DNA from: Guillardia theta CCMP2712
Taxonomy: Eukaryota > Cryptophyceae > Pyrenomonadales > Geminigeraceae
DNA length: 64,000 nt
Assembly: GCF_000315625.1 (NCBI RefSeq)
Contig: NW_005434602.1
Span: 226,750-290,749 of the forward strand
Reading direction: 5' to 3'
The notes beneath the pieces were generated by a model. That model was not told the origin of the DNA. It saw only the letters and a list, made by a program, of their open reading frames with translations, and did not search any database. Position 1 is the first letter of the stretch, and every line of letters starts with the position of its first letter. A program made the position numbers and the translations under genes. Of this stretch, positions 34,962 to 45,496 are shown piece after piece.

Positions 34962-35800
34962 AATAGATTGCAGGTGTAGAGGAAGCGATTTGAGTTGTCT
35001 TGACTGTACTGGCAATAGAGAAAGACAGTTCCAGTGCGCAGACGAAGTCGAGGGAAGTTGAGTAAAAGTTTGATGATTGTCATAACGCTACCCAAAACAC
35101 AGCTGATAAACATGTTGCCCTCTGTTGCCCTCATCCTGCAACTGAAATCGGAAAATCCAGAAATTCTGACACCATTATTTGCACGTGTGTGATCACATTC
35201 ACTTCTATTCAGGGCCTGCAGACCTCAATGTGATTCAGGTCCGGTCAAAAGAAATGGTGAACCATGTCATTTGGTCAATCGGAGGAAATACAGAACATAC
35301 TATGTTTTACTATCATGAGCGATTTGAAGAAAAACTTAAGAGATGACTCAGGTCTCGCGTTGGCTGCATCAAGAGGAGATTATTTCCAAAATGGTCAAGC
35401 AATGCCAAACCACCGCGGGTAAACGAAGCGTACTCGGCGGACAGAAGCTCATGGTCGGTTGACGGGGCGAAGCTCCTGCTGTGACAGTCTGACTTAACAT
35501 CCATCACTTACTGACGGCGTACCTGCTTGACTGGTTGAATTGTTCCTTCTCAATCGAGTGCCCCGGCTCGAACCCACCTGCCTGCACCACCCCGCAATAA
35601 GAAATTCTCAAGCAAAAATGCAGCAAAATGATGCAGAAAACAACTGTAACATACCAGATTCTGCTTTCTGCTGCTGACTGTGAATCTCTGAGAGAATGTC
35701 CAGCCATCGTTGATCTGAGCGATGTAAGAAATGCCTTGATAAGAGATCGCTGTTTACCTCGCCGAGTTGGGCCTCCTCGCCTCACCTGCAAGGATACAAG
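34962..35800. other. Intergenic, possible 3' exons of the RING gene
   Basis: On the minus strand a CTTGCAG acceptor near 35782 opens a frame (RRGGPTRRGKQRSLIKAF) to about 35670. It could be an alternative 3' exon of the RING-H2 gene. The rest (34962-35480) shows nothing recognisable. Confidence 0.35.
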
Positions 35801-36831
35801 TCAGGAGAGGAGGCAAAGGACTTGAAACCAAACTGCATAATCACTAACAGCAAACACAGCACAACAAGGTTTGAAACCGCTGTTCGATGCGATGCGCTGA
35901 TCATGAACTTGACTGAAAGAAAGTTCGTGTGATGAGCTGCGGAGGCTGACGTCCGGAGACCGCTTCTTGTGGGTCTCATTCGCAAAAATCTTGGTCACAC
36001 AGAGAGGGCAGGAGGCATCCCAACCCTTTTGACGGATCCAAGACTTGAGGCAGGCCGCATGGAACATGTGTGCACACGCTAACGAAGTAACTTGAGCCCC
36101 TTCAGTCAAGTTTTCTAGGCAGATCACACAGCTCGTCTCCTCGCTTCCTCCTCTCAGGACGTAGCTGTTCAGCTCCATGTCATCGGGTACCTCTGCCCTC
36201 CTGGGTCTCCTCGTGTTTGCGGTGGGGAAGACGTGGGAGAAATTCCTTAGGCGCTCCCCGAGCTGATTGGTGACGTCTCTCCTTGACATGCGGCTAGCAG
36301 CCATCTGCCGCAGGTTGCGACTCTCAAGGACGATTTCTTGCATGGCTGCTCCGCGGGCTTGAAGCATCTCGTGCAGCTCTGACATCTCGGCGCGTAGAGA
36401 TGTCACTGGAAGCGAATCTGCCATCAGGTCTCTCGACCTCGGATGACGAAGGTCAACCCCCGCTAAAGCCGCGCTCTGAGCATGGGAAAATGATGCCATC
36501 CTAAAGTCAATGGTTAAAGGAAGGAAGATGGACGAAAGAAAAGATGTCGTGATTGCGAGGACGAGGAAAGTAAAGGAGATAAGATTACAGTAGGGCAGGG
36601 AAATCAGGGCAGCACCAGGTTGGATGAAGAGGGAAGAGGAAGATAGGAGGAAGGGAGGGCGGAGGGGATAAGAGGGAGGGAGGGAGGAGAGGATAGGAGA
36701 TGGACGATCAAGGAAGCGACAGCTGCAGCGCATGACCTTGCCTCCAGCGACCTTGCTCGCTCCACCACCGACATGGTGTAGCCGTTCAACTCCCAGCCCC
36801 GAAGGGCAGCAAATTTGTGATTAAGATCCAT
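35801..36831 (-). CDS. RING-H2 finger protein, probable E3 ubiquitin ligase
   Basis: A canonical RING-H2 lies near 36000-36150: CVICLENLTEGAQVT, then LACAHMFHAAC, then CPLC, which gives the C-x2-C...C-x-H-x2-H-x2-C...C-x2-C spacing. RING-H2 domains bind two zinc ions and recruit E2 enzymes. Upstream are an N-terminal helix and an Arg-rich segment. I propose a first exon starting at ATG 36829-36831 (MDLNHKFAALRGWELNG) that is spliced over an unusually long pyrimidine-rich intron (about 36500-36735) to MASFSHAQSAALAG. Alternatively the protein starts at the ATG complementary to 36497-36499. The C-terminus (to TGA 35801-35803) may be replaced by downstream exons. The substrate is unknown. Confidence 0.75.
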
Positions 36832-36944
36832 TTGCACTGTCACTGAAATTCATTCAACGGCTAGTATCACGGTGGGGGGGGCGTACGGTATCACTCTGAT
36901 GTTAGTAAAAACATTCAGTGTGTGACTTGCGCCCTGCCGGGCAT

Positions 36945-37245
36945 GATACAGGCTTGAACGGAGTCCGAGCCGGGGCCCCGCTCACTCACGTCGGACTCGG
37001 ACTCGGCCGTCCGGCGTCTCTGCCGGCCTGGGGCAAGTTGTGTCGGAACGGCCCCTTCCGACTGCGGTAGGCTCAGCTCGGAACTGCGGCACTCCCGGAA
37101 GGGCCTGCCCTCGGACTCGGAACGGAGTCAACGGACTGGTCAACCGGGACGGATACTTCGGGAGCCTCGAGTCCGGGTTGGCCCGGCCGGAGCGGCCCGG
37201 GCCGGCGCGGCGCGGCCCGGGGCCCGGGGCCCGGGCGACTCGCCG
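36945..37245. repeat. GC-rich palindromic island
   Basis: The sequence carries dense CGGACTCGG and GGCCCGGGGCCCGGG strings, with several overlapping inverted repeats (37195-37235). It lies between the divergent RING and DUF4116 genes. Long open frames on both strands here are a by-product of the base composition. Confidence 0.6.
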
Positions 37246-37317
37246 CACTGCGGCAGTGTCGGGCGGCGGTTGGAGCGGCACGAGAGTCCTCCGAGTGCTG
37301 GAAACCACGGGTATTCC

Positions 37318-37520
37318 GCACGGAATCGGTAGGGTAGGGTAGGGGGAGTCCGAACCTGAAGCTAGGAATCGGAGGTAGGGTGGTGCATGGATATCTGTAG
37401 TGGTTGGAGAGAAGGTGGTCCTCTAGGAGGGGGGTGGGGTAAACACCACCGTTTTAGAACCCTGCAGTACGGGTACTTCTAGCAAGCCACGAACTAGTAA
37501 GGGTAGGGGTGATAAAACCA
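37318..37520. repeat. GGGTAGGG-rich segment
   Basis: It contains repeated GGTAGGGTAGGGTAGGGGG and GGGGGTGGGGTAAAC strings. Similar motif-rich stretches occur at 55390-56250 and 62970-63300. No gene is present. It lies upstream of the DUF4116 gene. Confidence 0.5.
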
Positions 37521-37708
37521 GGGGTGCCCAAATCTGAAGGAATTTGGAAATGGCGGGGAAGTTCTAAGGAGTAGGAAGGCGGAAAGAGCGAGCGCGAGAG
37601 GGCAGAAAAGGAGGAGAGGAAGGTATGAAGGAAAGCCATTGATATCTCTTGGACATGCGCTGCTCTTTGTGACCCCACTTAGTCCATCATTGCTTGCGTT
37701 CGAGAGCC

Positions 37709-40700
37709 ATGCAGCGAGAAAACATCATCACGGTATTGCGTAGAAGGGGCATCGACTTGCCGCCATCCAATGTCAACATACATTCTGACAAGGAATTCAT
37801 CACGATGGCCGTAAGTCTGGATGGTCTCGCGCTTGAGTTTGCAACCTCTGAGTTGAAAGACGATGAAGACATTGTATTCACAGCAGTCGAACAGAACGGC
37901 ATCGCGCTGGAATACGCAGGCGAGGCATCGAAGTCTGACAAGCGTATCGTTCTTGCGGCAGTGAAGAAAGATGGTCTTGCATTGCAGTATGCGCATGATG
38001 CCTTGAGGGCAGATGTCGAGGTTGTGACGGCAGCAGTGAAGCAGGATTGCCGTGCTTTAGAATTTGCTAGCGATGCGCTCAAATCAAACAAAGAGCTTGT
38101 TATGGTGGCCATTCGACAAGACGGTGAGACCTTGTGCCATGCAAGCGAAACCTTGAAGTCAGACATGGAAGTAGCTCTCGCTGCTGTACAACAAGATGGA
38201 AGAGCTTTGTTCCACGTAGGAGACGACATGAAATCCAACAGGGAGATAGTGATAGCAGCAACACGGCGCTGCGGTTATTTTTTGGAGTATGCAAGCGAAG
38301 AGATGCGAGCAGATAGAGAGATCGCTCTGTTAGCTGTCCGCCAAGACAGCAGGGCACTAGAATTCCTCAGCGAGGAGTTGAAAGCTGATCGTGAAGTAGT
38401 TTCTCTGGCGGTCAACCAGGACGGATGGGCTGTGGAGTATGTTTCAGATATGCTCAAGGCGGACAAGGACCTGATGATAATGGCTGTGAAGAAGATGGGG
38501 ATTGCACTTATGCATGTAAGCGACGAGTTGAAGGCTGACAAAGACTTGGTTCTGGCGGCAGTCAGCAATGACGGCCGAGCGTTAGAATACGCTAGTGAAA
38601 ATTTGAAGGGGGACAGAGAAGTCGTGATGACAGCAGTTCGACAGAACGGGGCAGCACTAGAATATGCGAATGAAGAGCTCCGGGATGATAGAGCCATGGT
38701 TATTGCAGCATTGAGGAATGACGGCAACGCCCTGGAACACGCAGGGGACCTATTGAAGAATGACAGGAACTTAGTTCTATTCAGCATACGTGCTAACGGT
38801 ATGTCCCTGGAGTTTGCTAGCGAGGATCTGGTCGACGACTTTGAAGTAGTCCTTGCAGCTGTGCAAGATTATGGGCGAGCTTTGGAATATGCCAGCCAGA
38901 ATCTGAGGGGAAATAGAGAAATCGTGCTCGTTGCAGTCCGAAGGGACGGGTTTAGTCTAGAATTTGCAAGTGAAGAGCTCCAGAATGATTTGGAGATTGT
39001 TGAAACGGCAATAATGCAAAGTGGGAGGTCACTTGAATATGTGTCAGATGAGCTCAGGTCAAATAGGGAAATCGTTCTCAAGGCTGTACGGCAAGATGGC
39101 AACGCTCTTGAATTTGCGTCGGACGAGCTTCAAGCGGATCGAGATATTGTTTTGACAAGTGTAAGAAGGTGTGGGACGGCACTGGAACACGCCAGCGAAG
39201 AGATTCAGCGTGACAAGGAAGTTGTTCTTGCAGCGATCAGGCAATCGAGCTGGTCCCTTGAGTCGGTCTGTTATGAGCTCAGATCGGATCGCGACATTAT
39301 CAATGCAGCTGTCATTTCCGGCGATTGGGCTCTGCGGTATGCAAGTATTGAATTGCGTTCGGACAAACAAATTGTGTTGAGGGCATTAGAGAAGAATGGT
39401 TGTGCGTTGGAGTACGTGGGCAATAGACTCAAATCAGATTATGACGTTGTGATGGCTGCAGTGCGACAGGACGGAAGAGCATTGCAATATGCGTCTGACG
39501 AACTGCGAGACGACGAGACGATCATCTTGTCTGCTGTGCGACAGGATGGATATGCTCTGGTGCATGCGAGCGATCGATGTCGGGCAATGAAGAAACTGGT
39601 TTTGAATGCTGTCGAACAAAATGGCTGTGCACTTGAGTTTGTTGGCAAACCCCTCATTCATGATGCTGAAGTTGTATGGAAAGCAATCAACCAAGATAGC
39701 AGTGCACTTCGTCATGCGAGCAATGAGTTTCACAACGATCCAACTCTGGTGAAGGCAGCCTTATCCAAGAATGGACATGTGCTCGACTACGTGAATAGTG
39801 ACCTCCGATTTGATCGTGACATCATTCTTACTGCGGTCAACAACGATGGATCTGCCTTAAGATATGTGGACCCCAAGTATCGAAACGATTTCGACATCGT
39901 TTTGGCTGCTGTCAAGAAGAACGGAACTGCAGTCAAGTACGCTAGCAACGAGCTTCTGCAAAACAAGGATATTTTGCTTGCCGCGGTCTCTAACGAAGGG
40001 ATGGCGTTGGAATTCGCCAGCAACAGTTTCAAGCGCGACAAAGATGTGGTGATTGCGGCTGTGCAGAACGATGGGATGTCATTGATCTGGGCAGACGAGC
40101 AGCTGCAGAGTGACCGAGAAGTCGTTATGGCTGCGGTGAAACAGAATGGAAGGTCCCTAGAGTACGCAAGTAGGGAATTGAGGGCGGACAAGTCGATAGT
40201 TCTTGTTGCCTTGCTGCATGATGGACGTGTTCTCAATTATCTTGACGGAGATAGTCAACTTTGTGAAGACAAGGAAGTCGTGCTCAACGCTGTCATGCAA
40301 TCTGGCCAGGCGTTGCAGTACTGCAATGCTACTGTAAGAGACATCGAAGACATTGTGTTTGCTGCAGTCCACGAGAGCGGCGAGGCTCTTGAATTTGCTA
40401 GTCCAAGGATGAAGGCATGTAAGAGAGTTGTGATGTCTGCTGTTCAAAACAACGGCTTTTCGCTCGAGTTTGCTGATTCAAGTTTGAAGAATGACAGAGA
40501 GATTGTGATGAGTGCCGTCCGCTTCGCGGGAACTTCGTTGCGATTCGCATCGCCGAGCCTTCGGAGCGACAGGAGTGTGGTGATGGAGGCTGTTCAGCAG
40601 GATGGGTTGTCCCTAGAGTTTGCTGGTGAAGGCTTGAGAGAAGACGTGAAGCTCGTCCTGCAAGCTGTCAAGAACAATGGGCTGGCGTTGGAGTATGCTG

Positions 40701-42157
40701 CTCAACGGATTTGTGCCAATCGCGACGTGGTGCTAGCGGCTGTAGCTAGAGATGGTCTCGCACTGGAATTCGCATCGGAGGAGTTGCGTAGCAGCTTGGA
40801 GGTGGTACTTGTAGCAGTGAAGCAAAATGGCTACGCGCTGCAATTTGCTTCGTCGGACTTGAAATCGAAGAGGGAGGTGGTGATGACTGCCGTGCAGCAA
40901 AGTGGGAGGTCCCTCGAGCACTCCAACGCTCTGGTCAGTGACAAGCAGATCGTCTTGGATGCCGTGAGACAGGATAGCACAGCCTTGGAGAATGCAGATG
41001 AGAAATTGAGAGATGACTTTGACGTTGTCTTGACAGCTGTTGAGAATGACAGCAGCGCTCTGCGATACGCTAGTGACAGGCTGAAGAACAATGTCGATAT
41101 TGCGCTGGCATCGGTCCGGCAGAACGGAAGCTCCATGCAGTTCTTGAGCGACGAGCTGAAGGCTCATCGTCAGGTCGTGCTCGAGGCCGTCAAGCAATGT
41201 GGATTATCGCTGCAAACTGCTTCTGCAGAGCTGAGAAAAGACGCGGAGGTGGTCATGGAGGCTGTGAAGCAAGATGGCCTGGCCTTGAAGTACGCGAGCA
41301 AGCTGCTGAGGTGCAACAAAGCTGTAGCCCTCGCAGCTGTCAGGCAGGACGGGCGAGCCCTGCAGTACGTCTTGACGCTACAGAACGACCGGGAGGTTGT
41401 GCTTGCTGCCATCCAGGAGACGCCCGCTGCGCTTGAGTTCGTTGGCTCTGAACTCTGGGCCGAGAAAACGTTCGTGAGGCATGCAGTGGAGCAGGACGGT
41501 ACGATGATCAAGTTTGCATGTGACGAGATCCGTGGAGATAAGGCGATAGTGATGGAGGCGGTGAAGCAGTGTGGTCTGGCCTTGGAGTATGCCGACAGCA
41601 GCATCAAGTCTTGCAAGGAGGTGGTCTTGGCGGCGGTGAGAAAAGATGGTCAAGCGCTCCAATACGCGAGCGAGAACCTGCAGGAGGACGAGGAAGTTGT
41701 GACAGAGGCTGTCAGACAGTCGGGGGACTCTCTGAGGCTTTTGACCTACGAGCTGAGAAACAACAAGAAGATTGTGCTGGAGGCAGTCGCTCAGACCTTT
41801 TCAGCTCTGCAGTATGCCAGTCTGCAGTTGCGAGCTGACTTGGAGGTGGTGATGGAGGCTGTGAAGCAGGATGGGAGTGCAATGCGGTTCGCTCATGAGG
41901 ACATTCTATCTTGCAGAGAGGCTGTCCTCGCGATTGTCCAGGTGGACGCCCGGGCGATCGAGTATGCGGATCCTTTCCTGCTCACGGACAGAAGTTTCAT
42001 CTATCAGCTGACCCAGGCAAACTTCGCGTCTCTCTGCCATGTGCAGCAGCGATTGTCGTGGGACCTTGTAGAGCATGAGATCGTGGACTTTGTGACATCT
42101 CGCGCTCAAGCCGTACAGCAGGAGCTGAGCACCTCAAAGGATGCGCCGAACTTATAG
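37709..42157 (+). CDS. Giant DUF4116 repeat protein
   Basis: A single intronless frame of 1,482 codons starts at ATG 37709 (MQRENIITVLRRRG) and ends with TAG at 42155-42157. The protein is made almost entirely of a ~25-residue repeat with consensus D-x-E-[IV]-V-L-x-A-V-x-Q-[DN]-G-x-A-L-E-[YF]-A-S-x-E-L-[KR]-x. That is the DUF4116 family signature (one Pfam domain spans two units), and the length allows nearly 60 units. The family is found in protists and a few bacteria; its function is unknown. A helical solenoid for protein binding is a reasonable guess. There is no signal peptide, membrane segment or other domain. The units are diverged from each other, unlike the 297-bp array, so the expansion is old. 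It is notable as intronless among spliced neighbours. Confidence 0.92.
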   Translation: MQRENIITVLRRRGIDLPPSNVNIHSDKEFITMAVSLDGLALEFATSELKDDEDIVFTAVEQNGIALEYAGEASKSDKRIVLAAVKKDGLALQYAHDALRADVEVVTAAVKQDCRALEFASDALKSNKELVMVAIRQDGETLCHASETLKSDMEVALAAVQQDGRALFHVGDDMKSNREIVIAATRRCGYFLEYASEEMRADREIALLAVRQDSRALEFLSEELKADREVVSLAVNQDGWAVEYVSDMLKADKDLMIMAVKKMGIALMHVSDELKADKDLVLAAVSNDGRALEYASENLKGDREVVMTAVRQNGAALEYANEELRDDRAMVIAALRNDGNALEHAGDLLKNDRNLVLFSIRANGMSLEFASEDLVDDFEVVLAAVQDYGRALEYASQNLRGNREIVLVAVRRDGFSLEFASEELQNDLEIVETAIMQSGRSLEYVSDELRSNREIVLKAVRQDGNALEFASDELQADRDIVLTSVRRCGTALEHASEEIQRDKEVVLAAIRQSSWSLESVCYELRSDRDIINAAVISGDWALRYASIELRSDKQIVLRALEKNGCALEYVGNRLKSDYDVVMAAVRQDGRALQYASDELRDDETIILSAVRQDGYALVHASDRCRAMKKLVLNAVEQNGCALEFVGKPLIHDAEVVWKAINQDSSALRHASNEFHNDPTLVKAALSKNGHVLDYVNSDLRFDRDIILTAVNNDGSALRYVDPKYRNDFDIVLAAVKKNGTAVKYASNELLQNKDILLAAVSNEGMALEFASNSFKRDKDVVIAAVQNDGMSLIWADEQLQSDREVVMAAVKQNGRSLEYASRELRADKSIVLVALLHDGRVLNYLDGDSQLCEDKEVVLNAVMQSGQALQYCNATVRDIEDIVFAAVHESGEALEFASPRMKACKRVVMSAVQNNGFSLEFADSSLKNDREIVMSAVRFAGTSLRFASPSLRSDRSVVMEAVQQDGLSLEFAGEGLREDVKLVLQAVKNNGLALEYAAQRICANRDVVLAAVARDGLALEFASEELRSSLEVVLVAVKQNGYALQFASSDLKSKREVVMTAVQQSGRSLEHSNALVSDKQIVLDAVRQDSTALENADEKLRDDFDVVLTAVENDSSALRYASDRLKNNVDIALASVRQNGSSMQFLSDELKAHRQVVLEAVKQCGLSLQTASAELRKDAEVVMEAVKQDGLALKYASKLLRCNKAVALAAVRQDGRALQYVLTLQNDREVVLAAIQETPAALEFVGSELWAEKTFVRHAVEQDGTMIKFACDEIRGDKAIVMEAVKQCGLALEYADSSIKSCKEVVLAAVRKDGQALQYASENLQEDEEVVTEAVRQSGDSLRLLTYELRNNKKIVLEAVAQTFSALQYASLQLRADLEVVMEAVKQDGSAMRFAHEDILSCREAVLAIVQVDARAIEYADPFLLTDRSFIYQLTQANFASLCHVQQRLSWDLVEHEIVDFVTSRAQAVQQELSTSKDAPNL

Positions 42158-42434
42158 TGCTGCAGCGGCGAGGAAGGAGCCTGGCAGGGAAGGGGTGGTT
42201 ACACGCGGACGAGTTAGTCATGTATGTTTGGGCGCTCTAGTTGAAGTAGCTGGGGAGAAAGTGTTGATTGAGAGTAAAGGCCTCTGTCTCACTTGTTGAT
42301 GTAGGCCTCTTGAAGCCCTGAAAGAGAAGCAGCTACGACAACGGAGTTTGATTAATAGTTTAATAGACGTCATGAAAAGCTTGCTAATCTCATGCCGCCA
42401 GTCGCACTGCTGTATCTTGCCACGTCCAGATCGT

Positions 42435-42833
42435 CTAGTGCTGCTTGTAGGTGGAGATGGCGTTGCCGGAGTCAGTGTGCACAGTGTGGCCCGAGCCAAA
42501 GGTGTGGAGCCGATGGTCTCGGTGGATCCAGCGATGGAGTGGTCGGTGATGTCGGCTCCACGGAGGTTGTCCATGTCGGTGGTGTCAGCCCAGTAGGTGT
42601 TGATGGAGGCATAGTCGTTGAACATGCCCTGGTCAGTACCGCTGTTCATGCTGTAGGAAGCGTCGTTGACTGAGTCCGCCAAGAAGCCTTCACCAACGTT
42701 GGCAGAGGAGATGTTGGTAGCTCCGAAGAACATGCCGTCGGTGTCAGAGGCGGTGCCTACACCGCAGGAGTTAGATCCGATGCAGGAGGAGAGGGACTGG
42801 AGGTGGAGGACGTCGTGGAACATTTCCTGTGCA
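42435..42833 (-). pseudogene. Tandem family copy 1, frameshifted
   Basis: This copy is homologous to the intact genes at 47799, 49761, 51898 and 53954. It starts MFHDVLHLQSLSSCIGSNSCG and keeps the frame to IAGSTETIGST. There a two-base insertion (AAAGGTGTGG against AAAGGTGG in the copy at 47799, near 42500) shifts it. In the ancestral frame the end would read GSGHTVHTDSGNAI, then a stop at 42435-42437. The shifted frame instead continues to about 42218. It is probably a pseudogene or a gene with a changed C-terminus. A CTGTCTCTGC-type repeat lies just upstream of its ATG. Confidence 0.7.
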
Positions 42834-42849
42834 ATGAATGTCAAACTCA

Positions 42850-42893
42850 AACCCTGTCTCTGTCTCTGTCTCTGCCTCTGCCTCTGCCTTTGT
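42850..42893. repeat. CTGTCT/CTGCCT hexanucleotide repeat
   Basis: About seven CTCTGT/CTCTGC units lie in the presumed 5' leader of family copy 1, on the pyrimidine side of the minus-strand acceptor. Confidence 0.75.
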
Positions 42894-43287
42894 TTGGATC
42901 TTCTTTGCTTCTTTCTCTCATCTGCTCTCTTCGTGTCTCCTCTCAACATCTCTCTCCATCATCGCAGCACCCAACATGGCACGATCATAGTCTCACCGCA
43001 AGTTTTCCTGATGCTTGACTCGCGGTCAATATATGCGCTCACCAAGCCCCCCCCACCCCGGCAGGCTCACTGAAACAATCGCGGCTGAACTCAATTTTTT
43101 AGGCCACCATGTGTCAACCCTTTGCAACACGACATCCAAATTTCAAATATTCACACGATGCTTTTTCAAATTTTGTACCCCCTCCCATCCTATCTCTATC
43201 AAGTTTGGGGGTACAGAATCTGCTTTTTTATTTCAGCTTGGTTGACGTGAGGAGCCAGACTTCAAGGAACTTCGGAACTAAGAGGGC

Positions 43288-43465
43288 AGTGATACCCCGG
43301 GCCCGGGGCCATTCGAGTCATCAGTCCGGGCCCGGACGCCGGGGCCCGGGGTCCGCCCGGCGGTGAACTTCCGAAAGCCTAGTATCCCGGGAGGGCCGGG
43401 GCCCGGGAGTCCCGCAGCCTTACAGTCACTCGGCGCGGCCCCGCGACGGTTCAGCTGCGGCACTG
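43288..43465. repeat. GC-rich palindromic island
   Basis: Overlapping CCGGGCCCGGGG strings form inverted repeats, as in the islands at 7058, 37195, 50490 and 54890. The sequence between islands is not conserved as far as I can tell. Confidence 0.6.
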
Positions 43466-43510
43466 CGGCAGTGCAGGCCATCATGGCAACGGTAGTAGTG
43501 CTAGGCCGTC

Positions 43511-43876
43511 ATGGATTTTTCTCCTACTATCACGGATATACTGGACTCCTCAGCAACCTCAAGCGCGAATTTGAAACTTTTGGGACCCCAAAGTAGTCCC
43601 AGCACTCCAAAGGGCTTGTCAGAGAGAGCTGAGAAAGGGAGAAAGCGTTCTAGAGCTCATATGAAAGCAGTCTTGATATCAAGCATCAAAAAGGCGGTAT
43701 CCCACTACCGTGACTGCCTATACAACAACAAGCGCCTTTCTCGAACTCAATGGAAGCAGTTTGTCACGCGGTCGAGACCATCTATCACTGGACGACACAA
43801 ATTCGACCGGTCAATCCCAATGACAAAGAAGTTTCTCAACACCCTTCTTGTCTCGAGACTGTCAAGGCAGCTCTAG
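43511..43876 (+). CDS. Hypothetical basic protein in 380-bp repeat
   Basis: This 121-codon frame starts MDFSPTITDILDSS. Its C-terminal ~85 residues (KGLSERAEKGRKRSRAH, then KKAVSHYRDCLYNNKRLSR, then TQWKQFVTR) are repeated in the next 380-bp unit with the same stop. The helix pattern with K-R-[LI]-S-x-x-Q-W-K-x-F loosely recalls SRI/CTD-binding helices of Set2 or PHRF1. That similarity is weak. It may be part of a mobile or duplicated gene fragment. No promoter or intron evidence was found. Confidence 0.35.
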   Translation: MDFSPTITDILDSSATSSANLKLLGPQSSPSTPKGLSERAEKGRKRSRAHMKAVLISSIKKAVSHYRDCLYNNKRLSRTQWKQFVTRSRPSITGRHKFDRSIPMTKKFLNTLLVSRLSRQL

Positions 43877-44447
43877 ATAGCCGCGGTGGAAAAGAATTAC
43901 TGTCTCCTACAATCAGTTTGAAACTTTTGGGCCCCCAAAGTAGTCCCAGCACTCCCCCCGACTACTGTCAAGCTGGACGTGTCGCTGCAAAGGGCTTGTC
44001 AGAGAGAGCTGAGAAAGGGAGAAAGCGTTCTAGAGCTCATAGGAAAGCAGTCTTGATATCAAGCATCAAAAAGGCGGTATCCCACTACCGTGACTGCCTA
44101 TACAACAACAAGCGCCTTTCTCGAACTCAATGGAAGCAGTTTGTCACGCGGTCGAGACCATCTATCACTGGACGACACAAATTCGACCGGTCAATCCCAA
44201 TGACAAAGAAGTTTCTCAACACCCTTCTTGTCTCGAGACTGTCAAGGCAGCTCTAGATAGCCGCGGTGGAAAAGAATTACTGTCTCCTACAATCAGTTTG
44301 AAACTTTTGGGCCCCCAAAGTAGTCCCAGCACTCCCCCCGACTACTGTCAAGCTGGACGTGTCGCTGCAAAGGGCTTGTCAGAGAGAGCTGAGAAAGGGA
44401 GAAAGCGTTCTAGAGCTCATAGGAAAGCAGTCTTGATATCAAGCTCT
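43595..44447 (+). repeat. 380-bp direct tandem repeat, ~2.2 copies
   Basis: The motif TTTGAAACTTTTGGGMCCCCAAAG begins units near 43568, 43917 and 44297. The bodies of the second and third units are nearly identical (offset 380 bp). The first unit lacks a 33-base insert present later (CCCCCGACTACTGTCAAGC, etc.). The third unit is cut near 44445 at AAGCTCTAGAG. The unit opens with a short palindrome, CTTTTGGGCCCCCAAAG. Confidence 0.9.
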
Positions 44448-44644
44448 AGAGATCCCAGCAAATGGCTGCCGCTATTCATCGGTAGGGCTGCCATGGAGGG
44501 AGAGTAGAAGAAGCAGGCCAATGTGTACTGACCTGCACGAGGGGAAAGCCAAGGGCTGCCAGCAGTGTGAAACATCTTCACAGGCTTGGCAACATCAAGG
44601 TCAGCATGTCGCACAATAGAATCCTTGTGGGATCGAATGAAGCA

Positions 44645-44832
44645 TACCCGTGTTTCAATCTGAGGCTTTACGGGTTGCAGACACGTCTACAGCGAATGTT
44701 CAAGGCACCTCCGCTGGATCACACATGAGGTGTGATGTCGAGTTTACTAACTATGCTAGATCAGCATGGCATACAACATGAGGAGAGAACAGACCCTTGT
44801 AGCTGAAGAGGCTGATCCTTATATAGGCTAAG
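44645..44832 (+). repeat. Dispersed gene relic, copy A
   Basis: This is homologous to 46350-46500 and, inverted, to 53210-53380. The plus frame shows EALRVAD, then SECSRHLRWITH, then a broken stretch, then AYNMRREQTL and EEADPYIG. Frame breaks and stops show decay. A TATA-like CCTTATATAGG at 44817-44827 lies at its end. Confidence 0.65.
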
Positions 44833-45496
44833 AGAAGGACTGGGGGTATGTAGTGCTCCTTGCTGAAGGAAGCAGGGGTGTCCCCTCCTTGGAAGTTGAC
44901 AAGCTGCCCTCCTTAGACGTTGAACATCCCATCAGCACTTGGAAAGGAAGCCTTGCTCTCTCGTAGGGAAGAGAACCCCGTCCTCTTAGCTTGTAAGCCA
45001 CCACGGGTAACACTGTTCCTGCAACAGAGACCTCCAGAGGGGTCCTTTTCAGCAGATTCACACTGGGGTAGAGTATCCTGGGTTGTCCAGGAGAAGTCAA
45101 TTTCGAACGCGAGTACGAGGCAGCATCCAACTGTCCTTTCCTTTTGGTTGACCTTTGCCTGACTCGGGTCAGTTCGGTTCCTACGAGCTCTGACAACTCG
45201 CTGACGGCTCGAAAGTCAAAGATGCAAGGATCATGTAAGGCGCTAGCTGATGAGGGAACGGTCCCAACGAAGCAGCGAAGCCGCGCTTAGGACGAGGAGG
45301 AAGCAAGCTTGAAGCTAGATTCCTTATGTACAACAGACAATACAGACACTGCTATATCCGTGGTTCGTACTCCGAGGAATACGGGAGGCAAGAGGATCTG
45401 GCCTCCCTTTTGTAGTGTTGGAGATGGATCTCATCTTCACAGAGTACTGGAGTTGCGATTGCTCTCCACACACGTACAAGCAAATCCGATCTCAGG

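Noticed and set aside
35560-35600. tRNA-like GGTTCGAGCC string on the minus strand
   Set aside because: The flanking five bases do not pair as a T-arm stem, and no acceptor or anticodon stem could be built. I found no tRNA or rRNA in the window.
36982-37342. Arg/Pro-rich ORFs on both strands
   Set aside because: They lie entirely in a GC palindromic island; stop codons are rare there by composition alone.
44828-45196. 122-codon minus ORF with STSKEG repeats
   Set aside because: There is no domain, no conserved partner and no splice or promoter evidence. It overlaps relic sequence, so I did not call a gene.
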